Shown piece after piece: positions 8,566 to 15,968 of a stretch of 64,000 bases of DNA. Positions within the stretch are counted from its first letter, which is position 1, and every line of letters starts with the position of its first letter. Position numbers and translations under genes: made by a program. The notes beneath the pieces were generated by a model. The model made no database searches. It had not been told where the DNA came from and saw nothing but the letters and a program-made list of their open reading frames with translations. This DNA is from Halosimplex amylolyticum (lineage in GTDB: Archaea; Halobacteriota; Halobacteria; Halobacteriales; Haloarculaceae). The stretch lies in assembly GCF_051414035.1 (NCBI RefSeq), contig NZ_JBLKNW010000010.1, positions 44,975 through 108,974 on the forward strand, written 5' to 3'.

Positions 8566-9345
8566 TCACCGATAGGCGTTCATCTCGGCGAAACGGTCGG
8601 GGTAGTCGCCGGCGGGGTGGGTGGGTTCGTCGCCCTCCAGGACGACGCGTTTGAACTTGTCGTAGGTGTTCTCCCAGCCGAGGTGGGCGAACTCGACGCG
8701 GCGCTTGAGGAAGTGTGTCAGGCCGTCGCGGTGGTACATCCGTCGCGGCGCGTCCGAGCGCAACGCGTCGACGAGGTCTGCGGCGGAGTCGATGGGGCGG
8801 TCGAATTCGACCCAGGCCTCGCCGATGGTGGCCGTGAGGTGGGCGTACGAGGAGATAAACGTCTGGAGGCCGGAGTCGCGGGCGATCTCGCGGGCGCGGC
8901 GGTCGTCCCAGGGCCAGTGTTTCGGGTTGTACACCTCGATAGCGTCGACGCGGTCGGCGTAGGTGGCGATGTCCGACTCGGTCATGCTGAGGGTGAGGAA
9001 CTCGGGGTGGGGGACGAGGATACCGGTGTTCTGGTCGGCTATCTCGGCCATCGTGTCTTCGAGAGTGAGGAAGTCGGGGACCGGCTCGTCCGGGTCGACG
9101 GCGAGGACGTGCTTGCGGTCGGTCCACGTGCCGGTGAAGAACTCCCGGCCGGGGACGACGAGCAACTCGTCGTCGGAGAACCGGGCGGCGCGCTCGCGGA
9201 TGGTCGAGAGGTGCTCGAAGTGGGGGGCGTAGACGAGGGTGTCGAGGCCGACGGCCTTGGCCCGGCGGACGACCCCTTCGTCGAGGATCTTGACGTGGAG
9301 GTCGACGCGGGACTCGCCGTCGGTCGATACGCCACCCTGAGCCAT
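8566..9345 (-). CDS. PHP-domain metal-dependent phosphoesterase
   Basis: Protein of 259 residues (ATG start MAQGGVSTDG). The PHP motifs are in order: DLHVKI near residue 16 in place of the usual DLHxH, APHFEHLS, the metal-binding Glu in VPGREFF (about 65), PHPEF with the third-motif His (about 112) and EVYNP (about 138). This layout fits the stand-alone PHP group of phosphoesterases, whose members act on phosphoesters such as nucleotides or pAp. The exact substrate is unknown. It is convergent with the CDP-alcohol transferase gene, with 30 bases between stops. Confidence 0.8.
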   Translation of the reverse strand: MAQGGVSTDGESRVDLHVKILDEGVVRRAKAVGLDTLVYAPHFEHLSTIRERAARFSDDELLVVPGREFFTGTWTDRKHVLAVDPDEPVPDFLTLEDTMAEIADQNTGILVPHPEFLTLSMTESDIATYADRVDAIEVYNPKHWPWDDRRAREIARDSGLQTFISSYAHLTATIGEAWVEFDRPIDSAADLVDALRSDAPRRMYHRDGLTHFLKRRVEFAHLGWENTYDKFKRVVLEGDEPTHPAGDYPDRFAEMNAYR

Positions 9346-9400
9346 GCTTTTGAGTACGCAAGGCGAACTTTAGGTGTTACGAAGGGGCGAGCGACGCCGT

Positions 9401-9490
9401 CGGGCGATCGAACCGTGAAACCACCGTCGAGGGACCGAACCGTGGAACCGCCGTCGAGCGATCGAACCGTGAAATCACGGTCGGGCGATC
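9401..9490. repeat. 27-bp tandem repeat, three copies
   Basis: The word CGAACCGTG recurs at 9409, 9436 and 9463, an exact 27-base period, with units reading roughly CGAACCGTGAAACCACCGTC plus GAGCGAT and a few substitutions. It lies between the start of the PHP gene and the end of the coiled-coil membrane gene. I see no coding or hairpin role. Confidence 0.8.
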
Positions 9491-9521
9491 GGGGGGACCG
9501 TGTCCCGGGTGCGCTGCGTCG

Positions 9522-10052
9522 TCACCGGAACTTGCCGACGAGGTCGCGCAGGCCGGCGGCCTTGCGGCCGGCGGCGAGGAACGACCCCACCACGACCATG
9601 AAGACGTAGAGACCGAGCGTGGAGAGCCAGACGACGAGCATCGCGGCGACGGCGGCCCAGTTACCCAGGTAGTAGAAGGCGGCGACGGTCATGGCGGTCC
9701 CGTAGAGGAGGACGACGTAGGGGCCCCAGCCGGTGGCGTGACCGCGGCGCTGGCGCTTGCGGACGTAGCGGCGGAGCTCCGCTCGGATGTCGTCGCGGTG
9801 GACCGTCTTCTCGTCGATGCGGGTGCGCAGGGCGTCCAGCTCCTCGCGTAACTCCGCGACCTCGTCGCCCGCCGTTTCGGGGTCGGACCGCTCGCGGTCT
9901 CTCGAAGTCCCGCGTGTTCCCGGGCTCTCCCGCTCCTCCGCGCTCCCCCCGTCGGCCTCGGTCGCGCGATCGGCGGCCGGGCCGGGGTCGGAGGACGGGC
10001 TCCGTTCGTCGTCCCCGGCGGACACGTCGTCGTCGGCACCAGTGTCGGTCAT
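9522..10052 (-). CDS. Acidic coiled-coil membrane protein, function unknown
   Basis: Protein of 176 residues starting MTDTGADDDVS. Its start overlaps the stop of the BrkB-like gene (ATGA overlap, 10049-10052), which decides the start and implies coupled translation. Residues 1-60 are disordered and acidic. Residues 60-95 form a charged coiled coil (VAELREELDALRTRIDEK), followed by a basic stretch (RRYVRKRQRR) and two membrane helices (about 108-128 and 132-155). This resembles the bZIP-like coiled-coil membrane proteins common beside transporters in haloarchaea. A partner or scaffold role with the upstream BrkB-like protein is inferred from the overlap. Confidence 0.7.
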   Translation of the reverse strand: MTDTGADDDVSAGDDERSPSSDPGPAADRATEADGGSAEERESPGTRGTSRDRERSDPETAGDEVAELREELDALRTRIDEKTVHRDDIRAELRRYVRKRQRRGHATGWGPYVVLLYGTAMTVAAFYYLGNWAAVAAMLVVWLSTLGLYVFMVVVGSFLAAGRKAAGLRDLVGKFR

Positions 10053-10912
10053 ATGCGCGTATCCGGAGTGTCGCCTGGCTCCCCCTTGGTGTTGGTGGTC
10101 GCACGCGCTTGCTCGGCCAGCACCGCGTTGAGCGCGGCGCCGATCAGGACGACGATGCTCCCCGCGTAGTACCACGTCACTAGCAACAGCACGACGCCGA
10201 ACGCCCCGTAGACGTCGAACTGCCCGGCCATGCCCGCGTAGATCCGAAACGCCGTCCCGAGGAGCGTCCACCCGACGGCCGCGAAAACCGTCCCCGGCGC
10301 CGCCGCGCGGAGGGACCCGTCGACGTCGGGGAAGACGTAGAACAGGGGGTAGAAGACGACTGTCAGCACGACCACGAGCGCGACGGTCCCGAGCGCGCCG
10401 ACGAAGGCGACGCCGGAGTAGCTGACGAGCGTGCCGACCACGACGAGCGCAGCCAGCCCGATGCCGACCGCGCCGAGCGCGACGACGGCGTCGCGGACCC
10501 GGCCGACCATCGACGCGGCCGCCTCCGTGCCGTAGATCCGCGAGAACGCGACGTCCAGCCCGCGAAACACTTTGAGCGTACTCCACGCGAGCAGCGGCAG
10601 GCTGACCACCGTCGCCGGGGCGCGCCCCGTGGCGTCGAGCAGCGTCGTTCGGACCAGGTCCTGTCCGACTGGCGAGAGCGCGTCGCCGGTGACCGCGAGG
10701 ACCTCCGCGGCCAGATCCTCCCCGCCGACCGCCGACGCGACGACCAGCAGGAGCATCAGCGACGGGAGCAGGGAGACGAAGGCGTAGTAGGCGATGCCCG
10801 CCGCCAGGAACGTCACTTCGCGCTCCCGGACGAGCGCGAAGACGGCCCGCGCGACGGTGACGGCGTCGCGGCCGAAGACGACCGCCCGACCGCCGGCTGA
10901 GTCACTCTGCAC
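10049..10912 (-). CDS. YihY/BrkB family inner-membrane protein
   Basis: Protein of 287 residues with a GTG start (MQSDSAGG). It has six hydrophobic helices and the family's opening signature: FLAAGIAYYAFVSLLPSLML at about residues 34-53, a charged amphipathic segment and a conserved VTWYYAGSIVVLIGAALN near the end. The family is annotated as YihY/BrkB (formerly miscalled RNase BN); it has been linked to transport or envelope functions but lacks a firm activity. It forms an operon with the downstream coiled-coil membrane protein through a 4-base overlap. Confidence 0.85.
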   Translation of the reverse strand: MQSDSAGGRAVVFGRDAVTVARAVFALVREREVTFLAAGIAYYAFVSLLPSLMLLLVVASAVGGEDLAAEVLAVTGDALSPVGQDLVRTTLLDATGRAPATVVSLPLLAWSTLKVFRGLDVAFSRIYGTEAAASMVGRVRDAVVALGAVGIGLAALVVVGTLVSYSGVAFVGALGTVALVVVLTVVFYPLFYVFPDVDGSLRAAAPGTVFAAVGWTLLGTAFRIYAGMAGQFDVYGAFGVVLLLVTWYYAGSIVVLIGAALNAVLAEQARATTNTKGEPGDTPDTRI

Positions 10913-10949
10913 GCTTTCGACTGCGGCCCTGTCACACTAATAGCCCGGG

Positions 10950-11075
10950 CACTGACTCGGCCGGTGTGGGAGCATCGACTCGGCCGGACCGGGGCACAGA
11001 CCCGATCGGGCTGGGACATCGGCCCAACCGGGCCGGGGAACCGACTCGGCCGGGCCGGGGCGCTGACCGAGACGG
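10950..11075. repeat. Degenerate GC-rich minisatellite (about 24-bp units)
   Basis: About five imperfect units built on GACTCGGCCGGnCCGGGG lie between the divergent BrkB-like gene and the small membrane gene at 11127. The units drift enough that the period is only approximate. No promoter element stands out inside the block. Confidence 0.6.
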
Positions 11076-11126
11076 AAGGCCGCCGGCCCGTGTGACGAAA
11101 GGACCAAGACGCGGCCGCTGCGACCG

Positions 11127-11516
11127 ATGGGTATGGACCGCAAGCTGGACGGGGTCGTGATGCGCGCGACCGTCGTCCTGCTCGTCGCCGGCCTCTGTCT
11201 CGTCGCCGCCGGGACCGCCGGACTCGGTGGCTCGATCCCGCTCGTCGTCGCCCTCGCCGTCGTCGGCGGCGGCCTGCGCCTCGTCGCGACGGCCGTCGAC
11301 GCGTCCGGCGACGGCCTCGGCGTCCAGGAGGTCGCGGCCGACCTCTGGATCGGCCCGCTGCTCGCGGCCGCCGTCGTCGTCCTCTGGCTCGACGCGTCCC
11401 ACGGCGAGGTGCAGGCGCTGGGCGGCCTCGTCGGCCTCCTCGGCATGCTGAACTACTTCCTGCGCCCCCTCTATCACCTCGTCTACGGCGTCGCCGGCCG
11501 CGTCGGGATCGCGTGA
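11127..11516 (+). CDS. Small four-helix membrane protein, function unknown
   Basis: Protein of 129 residues; a second ATG two codons later (MDRKLDG, 11133) is equally likely as start. There are four hydrophobic segments: about residues 13-30 (ATVVLLVAGLCLVAAG), 36-55, 73-90 and 96-115, with few charged residues between them. The protein ends YHLVYGVAGRVGIA. I do not recognise a named family. It is convergent with trm1, 19 bases apart. Confidence 0.6.
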   Translation: MGMDRKLDGVVMRATVVLLVAGLCLVAAGTAGLGGSIPLVVALAVVGGGLRLVATAVDASGDGLGVQEVAADLWIGPLLAAAVVVLWLDASHGEVQALGGLVGLLGMLNYFLRPLYHLVYGVAGRVGIA

Positions 11517-11535
11517 CTGCTCGCCGAGCGCCCGT

Positions 11536-12663
11536 TTACTCCTCGTCGAGTGCCGCGGCCCGGATCTCGGTCACGTCGGCGTCGGTCTTGAACGTCGTCC
11601 CGCCGTAGTGGGTCCGCGAGGCCGCGTGACCCGCCTGGCGCAGCCGTTCGAGGAACTCGTCCATCGCCACGGCACCGACGCCCCAGCGCTTGCACAGCCG
11701 GTGCTGGTCGTAGTGGGTCGGCTCGTCGAGCTCCGCCGCGACCCTCTCGCAGAGGTCGCTGGCTTCCTCGGCGGTCCCCATGCCGTCGTCGACGGCGTCG
11801 CGGACCGCGTCGGCGAACGCGGGGTCGCAGGTCCGCCCGAGCCAGATCGGCCCGGCGGTCTGGATGGCCTCGTCGCACTTCGGGCACCACTCATGCGGGT
11901 CGGCGATCAGCCCGCGCGTCGCCTCGCGGAACAGGCAGTGCTCGCAGTGGTCGACGTGACCCAGGTCCTCGATCAGCGCGTCGGCGGCCTGCGCGCCGGA
12001 GTCCAGGCGGAGGTACGTCCGGGCGTAGTGCTTGGTGGCGTGGCTGAACACCGGTTCGGCGGCCAGGTCGTAGCGCGCCGCGGTGCGGACGAGCGCCGAA
12101 ATGAGGACTCTGAGCCCCATCTCGGCGTGGTACTCGGTGTTGCGCGGGACCGCCGAGTAGTGGCGGACGCCGCTCTCGAAGTGCGCGCCGCAGAGGGGTG
12201 CGGTGTCGGTCGCGGTGATGCAGACCAGCCGGCTCGCTCCCCGGAACGCCGCGTCGGCGAAGGGGATCGGCGTGCCGAACGGGTCGACGTCGACCACGTC
12301 GAAGGTCTCCTCGTGCATGAGCGCGTTGGCGTCGCGGTGGACGACCCGTCCGTCCAGATCGTTGCGCGCGAGGTTCTCCCGGCACAGTTCGACTGCGTCG
12401 GGGTCGACGTCACACAGCGTCGCGTCGTACCCCTCGGCGGCGGCGCGGACGCCGCGAATCCCGGAGGCGGCGTTGGCGTCGAGGTAACTGGGAGTTCGGT
12501 CGTCGTCGCTCTCGGGGTCACGCTCCCCTTCGAGTGCCCGCAAGACGGCGACGGTCAGGTCGCGGTTCAGCTCCTGGACGGGGTTGAAGAACACGCCCTC
12601 GCCGACGCCGGCGTCGGCCTGCTCGGGCACCTCGACCGCAACCGTTCCCTCGGTGACGCGCAT
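11536..12663 (-). CDS. trm1: tRNA (guanine(26)-N(2))-dimethyltransferase Trm1
   Basis: Adds two methyl groups to G26 of tRNA using S-adenosylmethionine. Protein of 375 residues, the normal archaeal Trm1 length. The N-terminus carries the Trm1 signature EGVFFNPVQELNRDL (about residues 22-36). A Rossmann SAM site follows (LDANAASGIRGVRAA, DVDPDAVELC) with the catalytic-loop DVDPFGTP. The C-terminal part contains four cysteines in two CxxC pairs (CEHC about residue 241 and CPKC about 262), the zinc-like site of archaeal Trm1. It ends near a convergent small membrane gene and is not in an obvious operon. Confidence 0.95.
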   Translation of the reverse strand: MRVTEGTVAVEVPEQADAGVGEGVFFNPVQELNRDLTVAVLRALEGERDPESDDDRTPSYLDANAASGIRGVRAAAEGYDATLCDVDPDAVELCRENLARNDLDGRVVHRDANALMHEETFDVVDVDPFGTPIPFADAAFRGASRLVCITATDTAPLCGAHFESGVRHYSAVPRNTEYHAEMGLRVLISALVRTAARYDLAAEPVFSHATKHYARTYLRLDSGAQAADALIEDLGHVDHCEHCLFREATRGLIADPHEWCPKCDEAIQTAGPIWLGRTCDPAFADAVRDAVDDGMGTAEEASDLCERVAAELDEPTHYDQHRLCKRWGVGAVAMDEFLERLRQAGHAASRTHYGGTTFKTDADVTEIRAAALDEE

Positions 12664-12844
12664 ACGTCGGTGTCTGACCGGCGACCGCGAAAAGGGATGC
12701 GTTCTCGGACCGGCGGACGCTCGCCTCGCCGACGCGAGTCCGGGGGTTCACACCGCCTTACCCGCGGCCGTCGCGCGGTACGCCCGGATTTCGCCTCTCG
12801 TGCACCGAACCTGTTTAGTCCGGGTATCACAAAGAGGTGGTATC

Positions 12845-13192
12845 GTGAACGCGGTCGACCGCTGGGAGACCGCGCTGGCCGACTCGGGGGAGCTCACCCC
12901 CGACGCCGTCGACCTGATCCTCGACGCCCACGGCGAGCGCGGCGCCCGCGCGATCGAAGCCGTCTCCGAGCGGCGCGTCAAGGAGTACCGCGATTTCACC
13001 GTCGTCGTCGGCCACGACGACGAGTACGTCGTCGAATCTGACTCCTGTGACTGCAAGGACGCCACCTACAACCTCGACGACGAGGACCCCGAGGAGCTGT
13101 GCTGGCACGCCATCGCCGTCCGCATCGCCCGCGCCATCGACGCCCTCGACCACCACGACATGTGGTACTCCGAAGTCCGGGAGTTTCTCTAG
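12845..13192 (+). CDS. SWIM zinc-finger protein
   Basis: Protein of 115 residues; GTG start at 12845 (MNAVDRWETALADSG) preferred because no conserved sequence precedes it. The C-terminal half has the SWIM pattern CxC...CxH (CDC at about residue 61 and CWH at about 85), followed by an amphipathic helix. SWIM domains bind zinc and mediate DNA or protein contacts; archaeal stand-alone versions have been proposed to work with RadA paralogues in recombination. The N-terminal half is helical with a KEYRDFTVVV strand. It is followed 1 base later by the family B structured element. Confidence 0.8.
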   Translation: MNAVDRWETALADSGELTPDAVDLILDAHGERGARAIEAVSERRVKEYRDFTVVVGHDDEYVVESDSCDCKDATYNLDDEDPEELCWHAIAVRIARAIDALDHHDMWYSEVREFL

Positions 13193-13193
13193 A

Positions 13194-13336
13194 CCCCATC
13201 TTTTTCCCGGCCGGGTTTCCTCGCGCGCCGTAGGCGCGCTGCGGGAACCCGGCCAGCAAAAACATGGGTGAAAAAGCGCGGACTCGGCTTCGCCTCGTCC
13301 GCGTGAACCGCGCTCGCTCCGCTCGCGCGGATGCTT
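13194..13336 (+). repeat. Structured intergenic element, family B copy 2
   Basis: This copy follows the plan at 1431-1624. CCCATC-TTTTT pairs with AAAAAC-ATGGG, and an inner stem GGCCGGGTTTCC (13209-13220) pairs with GGGAACCCGGCC (13243-13254) with one mismatch. The linker GTGAAAAAGC comes next, then a hairpin GCGGAC/GTCCGC (13278-13302), the linker GTGAA, a hairpin CCGCGC/GCGCGG (13308-13330) and the end GATGCTT. The outer stem is CCAC/GTGG in copy 1 and CCCAT/ATGGG here, so pairing is kept while bases change. Confidence 0.6.
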
Positions 13337-13444
13337 GCCACAACCCACTTCGCTCGGGGTCGTTCCTACCTGCACACCGCAACTCGAATCACAGCCACGG
13401 CACCGCCCCCGAAACTCTTGGATCGTCGGTCCATTGGAGGTGCT

Positions 13445-14002
13445 ATGCAAACGCCGGTCGGGTTCCTGGTCGATCTCGTGGCCGAGACGGTAAACGAGTT
13501 GGCGGCGGCGCTCATGGCCGCTATCCCCCGGCTCGTGATGGCCGTCATCTTCGTCTCGCTCGCCTACGTCGCGATCAAGGTCGTCCTCACCGTCCTCCGC
13601 CGGTTCCTCCGCGGCGTCTACCCCGACGACCAGGACCTCATCGCGCAACTGTGGGTCACCGTCGCCGGCGTCTTCCTCTGGTTCGGCGCCGCGCTCGTGC
13701 TCTTGAACATCCTCGGGATGGGCGCGGTGGCCGCGAGCCTCGGCACCGCCACCGGCTTCCTCGCGCTCGGCGTCTCCTACGCCCTCTCGGACATGATCGA
13801 AGACGCGGTCTCCGGCGTCTACCTCCTCCGCGACCCGGACTTCAACCCGGGGGATCGCGTCACGACGCAGTCGATCACCGGGACCGTCCGAACCATCGAA
13901 CTCCGGAAGACCCGGTTCGAACTCGACGACGGGGACACCGTCGTGCTCGCGAACAACGAGGTCGAGAAGCGCTGGACGAAAGAGGCCCGCGGGGGCGACT
14001 GA
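13445..14002 (+). CDS. Small mechanosensitive channel (MscS family)
   Basis: Membrane channel subunit of 185 residues that opens on membrane tension to release solutes after osmotic downshock. ATG start MQTPVGFLVD. Helices lie at about residues 20-45, 65-90 and a pore-lining Gly/Ala-rich helix (AVAASLGTATGFLALGVSYAL, here split from its flanks) at about 95-118. After the pore comes the typical beta domain (PDFNPGDRV, GTVRTIELRKTRFE, GDTVVLANNE). It is shorter than E. coli MscS because the C-terminal alpha/beta domain is missing, a form often seen in haloarchaea. Confidence 0.88.
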   Translation: MQTPVGFLVDLVAETVNELAAALMAAIPRLVMAVIFVSLAYVAIKVVLTVLRRFLRGVYPDDQDLIAQLWVTVAGVFLWFGAALVLLNILGMGAVAASLGTATGFLALGVSYALSDMIEDAVSGVYLLRDPDFNPGDRVTTQSITGTVRTIELRKTRFELDDGDTVVLANNEVEKRWTKEARGGD

Positions 14003-14051
14003 CCGGCGGGCGGCGTCGACCGGTCGGACTTCACGGGCGCGGTTCCGCCGT

Positions 14052-15047
14052 TCAGTCGCGGACCGCCGCCCGCTGGTCGGGGATCAGGTCGAACCGCTCG
14101 TTCGTGTCGCCGAGCACCAACAGTGCGTAGTACCGCAGGTACGTGATCACCGGGACCTGCACGAACGCGGCGACGGCGATCACCGCGAGGACGAACAGGA
14201 TGCCGACGACGACGAACGCCGCGATCCCGACGGGCTCGGCGAGGACGAACAGCCCGAACGCCAGCGCGGCCAGGACGCCGAAGGGGATCAACAGCAGGAC
14301 GGCGAGGATCGCCGTGACGACGCCCACCAGCGCGCTGCCGACGATCCCGAGGACGAACGCGAGGACGGCGTACGCGAGGTACTCGGTCCACTGCCCGACG
14401 AGCGTGGACCAGAAGCGCCGCCAGCCAGCGAGCACCCCACAGTCCTCGACCATCATCACCGGGACGACGAACGCGGTCGTGAACCCGCCGACGATCGCGG
14501 CGACGAGCGCGAGCGCGACGAAGGCCGGGACCAGCAGCACCGCGAGGACGACCGCCGCGGGGCCCCAGTCGCCGAGCGCCAGCGGCACGAAGACGAGCGC
14601 CGCCAGGAGCGCCGCGGCGGCCAGGATCGCCAGCCCGACGACCAGTCGGAACCCGAACAGGCGCAGTCCGCGTCGGAAGTACCGCCGCCAGTACGTGCGG
14701 ATCTCGACGTGCTCCTCGCGGAGCGACTCGACGAGGACGAACTCCATCACCGACCCGACGAGCAGGAGGACCAGGCCGACCGCGATCGCGATCACGATCG
14801 CGACGGCGACCGCGACCCAGGCTTCGACCGGGATATCGACCGGCGCGTCGACCGGACCGCCCGGCATCGGCGATTCGTCGGTGGGCCCGCTCCCGCCGAA
14901 CTGGGCACCGCCCGCGTTCGCCGTCGGCAGACCGACGAACAGGCCGATCAGCGCGAGCTTCGCCCACCGCGTCCGGTCCACGGGCCGGAGAAACGCGCTG
15001 GTCGCCCGATAGGCGTCGTCGATCGCGTCGAGCGCGGACAGTGACAT
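14052..15047 (-). CDS. Multipass membrane protein, haloarchaeal, function unknown
   Basis: Protein of 331 residues starting MSLSALDAIDDAYRATSAFL. A short N-terminal amphipathic segment is followed by a low-complexity Gly/Pro loop (about 45-75) and at least six long hydrophobic helices, several arranged as paired Ala/Val/Leu-rich hairpins. The C-terminus carries QVPVITYLRYYALLVLGDTNERFDLIPD. This opening and ending resemble a common haloarchaeal family of uncharacterised glycerophosphoryl-type membrane-domain proteins, but I see no catalytic residues. It is convergent with the MscS gene. Confidence 0.65.
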   Translation of the reverse strand: MSLSALDAIDDAYRATSAFLRPVDRTRWAKLALIGLFVGLPTANAGGAQFGGSGPTDESPMPGGPVDAPVDIPVEAWVAVAVAIVIAIAVGLVLLLVGSVMEFVLVESLREEHVEIRTYWRRYFRRGLRLFGFRLVVGLAILAAAALLAALVFVPLALGDWGPAAVVLAVLLVPAFVALALVAAIVGGFTTAFVVPVMMVEDCGVLAGWRRFWSTLVGQWTEYLAYAVLAFVLGIVGSALVGVVTAILAVLLLIPFGVLAALAFGLFVLAEPVGIAAFVVVGILFVLAVIAVAAFVQVPVITYLRYYALLVLGDTNERFDLIPDQRAAVRD

Positions 15048-15130
15048 GTCTCACCGTCCGCGCGAACGTCGGAAAAGTATGTGTCGAATAGTCGCCACGT
15101 AACGCGACCGTACCGCGCCGTAGCGCCCGG

Positions 15131-15523
15131 TTATTGGGACCCGGGTTCGAGCCGGTAGCGGACCGTGGGCTGGCCCTCGAACGTGGGCCCGCCGCCGGCG
15201 TGTTCGAACCCCGCGTCCTCGGCGGACTCGCGGGTCCCGCTCTCGTCCTCGGGGACGAGGAGTTCGACGGTCATCCCCTCCGCCGTCGCGAAGCGGATGG
15301 GCTCTTCGAGCAGGCGGTCGCGGACGGCCGCCGACCCTTCGAGCTGCGTGACGTGGACCGTGTCTTCGCGCGCGTCGTAGCTGACGAACCCCTGTATCTC
15401 CCCGTCGTCGGCCGCGACGCGGACGGTCCGGTCGTGGACCAGGTTCCGCATCACGTCCTGTGGAGACGCCGTGAGCTCCGCCAGCCGCTCCGCGTCCGCT
15501 TCGACCGCGTCCCGGATGTCCAT
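15131..15523 (-). CDS. GNAT-like N-acetyltransferase family protein
   Basis: Protein of 130 residues starting MDIRDAVEADAERLAELT, the characteristic first strand and helix of GNAT folds. Strands GEIQGFVSYDAREDTVHVTQLEG form the central sheet, and an AEGMTVELLVP strand and GFEHAGGGPTFEG segment match the C-terminal half. The canonical acetyl-CoA loop (Q/RxxGxG/A) is not clear, so activity is uncertain. Short length for the family. It lies just upstream of the 254-bp cloverleaf repeat on the other side of its start. Confidence 0.65.
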   Translation of the reverse strand: MDIRDAVEADAERLAELTASPQDVMRNLVHDRTVRVAADDGEIQGFVSYDAREDTVHVTQLEGSAAVRDRLLEEPIRFATAEGMTVELLVPEDESGTRESAEDAGFEHAGGGPTFEGQPTVRYRLEPGSQ

Positions 15524-15623
15524 ACCGCCACCAGGCTCCCTGCGCCATTAAATCCCCGCCTAGGAGTGGACTTCGGTTTCACTGGAACGGAGAACCGTAC
15601 CGGCGACGGAACTGCAGCGGTGA

Positions 15624-15877
15624 ACAGCGTGAAAGCCCCGACTCGGTAGACTCGCGCGAGTCGCTGCGCGCCTCACTTCGTTCGGTGCTTGCTTCCTCGT
15701 GCTTCGTCTACCGAGTCGCCCCTTTCATTCCCACCCGCTTCGGCCGGTCGGTCTGTCTGTGCGGGTGGGAATGAAAGGGGCCGGGCGCTCGCCGGTTACT
15801 GACGAAGTAAGCACCGCAGCGAAGCGAGGAGCGCAACGAGTCAGGACCGGTCGAGCGCCCGGGGGCTTTCACGCTGT
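15624..15877. repeat. Cloverleaf-like inverted-repeat locus: two opposed family A elements
   Basis: Four perfect or near-perfect stems nest here. The outer stem ACAGCGTGAAAGCCCC (15624-15639) pairs with 15862-15877. Arm 1 CGACTCGGTAGAC (15639-15651) pairs with 15706-15718. The central arm GCCCCTTTCATTCCCACCCG (15718-15737) pairs with 15762-15781, 20 of 20 bases. Arm 3 CCGGGCGCTCGCCGG (15781-15795) pairs with 15847-15862 with one bulged T. Arms 1 and 3 are inverted copies of the same element: their loop cores are alike (GASTCGYTGCGCKCCTCRCT, then CGGTGCTTRC) but their stems differ. It fills most of the 445-bp gap before the FGE gene. Confidence 0.8.
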
Positions 15878-15968
15878 CCTCGTTGCTGTCTCCGGTCGTA
15901 GTCGCAAACACACCGACGCGAATCCCTCGTACCCAAACCGTTTACTCCGCACCGGTCGAATCGCGGGC

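Noticed and set aside
7515..8654. Long + strand frame with repeated ERAEGFHRLL-type peptide
   Set aside because: It is made of the tandem repeat and then runs out of frame through the CDP-alcohol transferase gene, whose motifs are in another frame.
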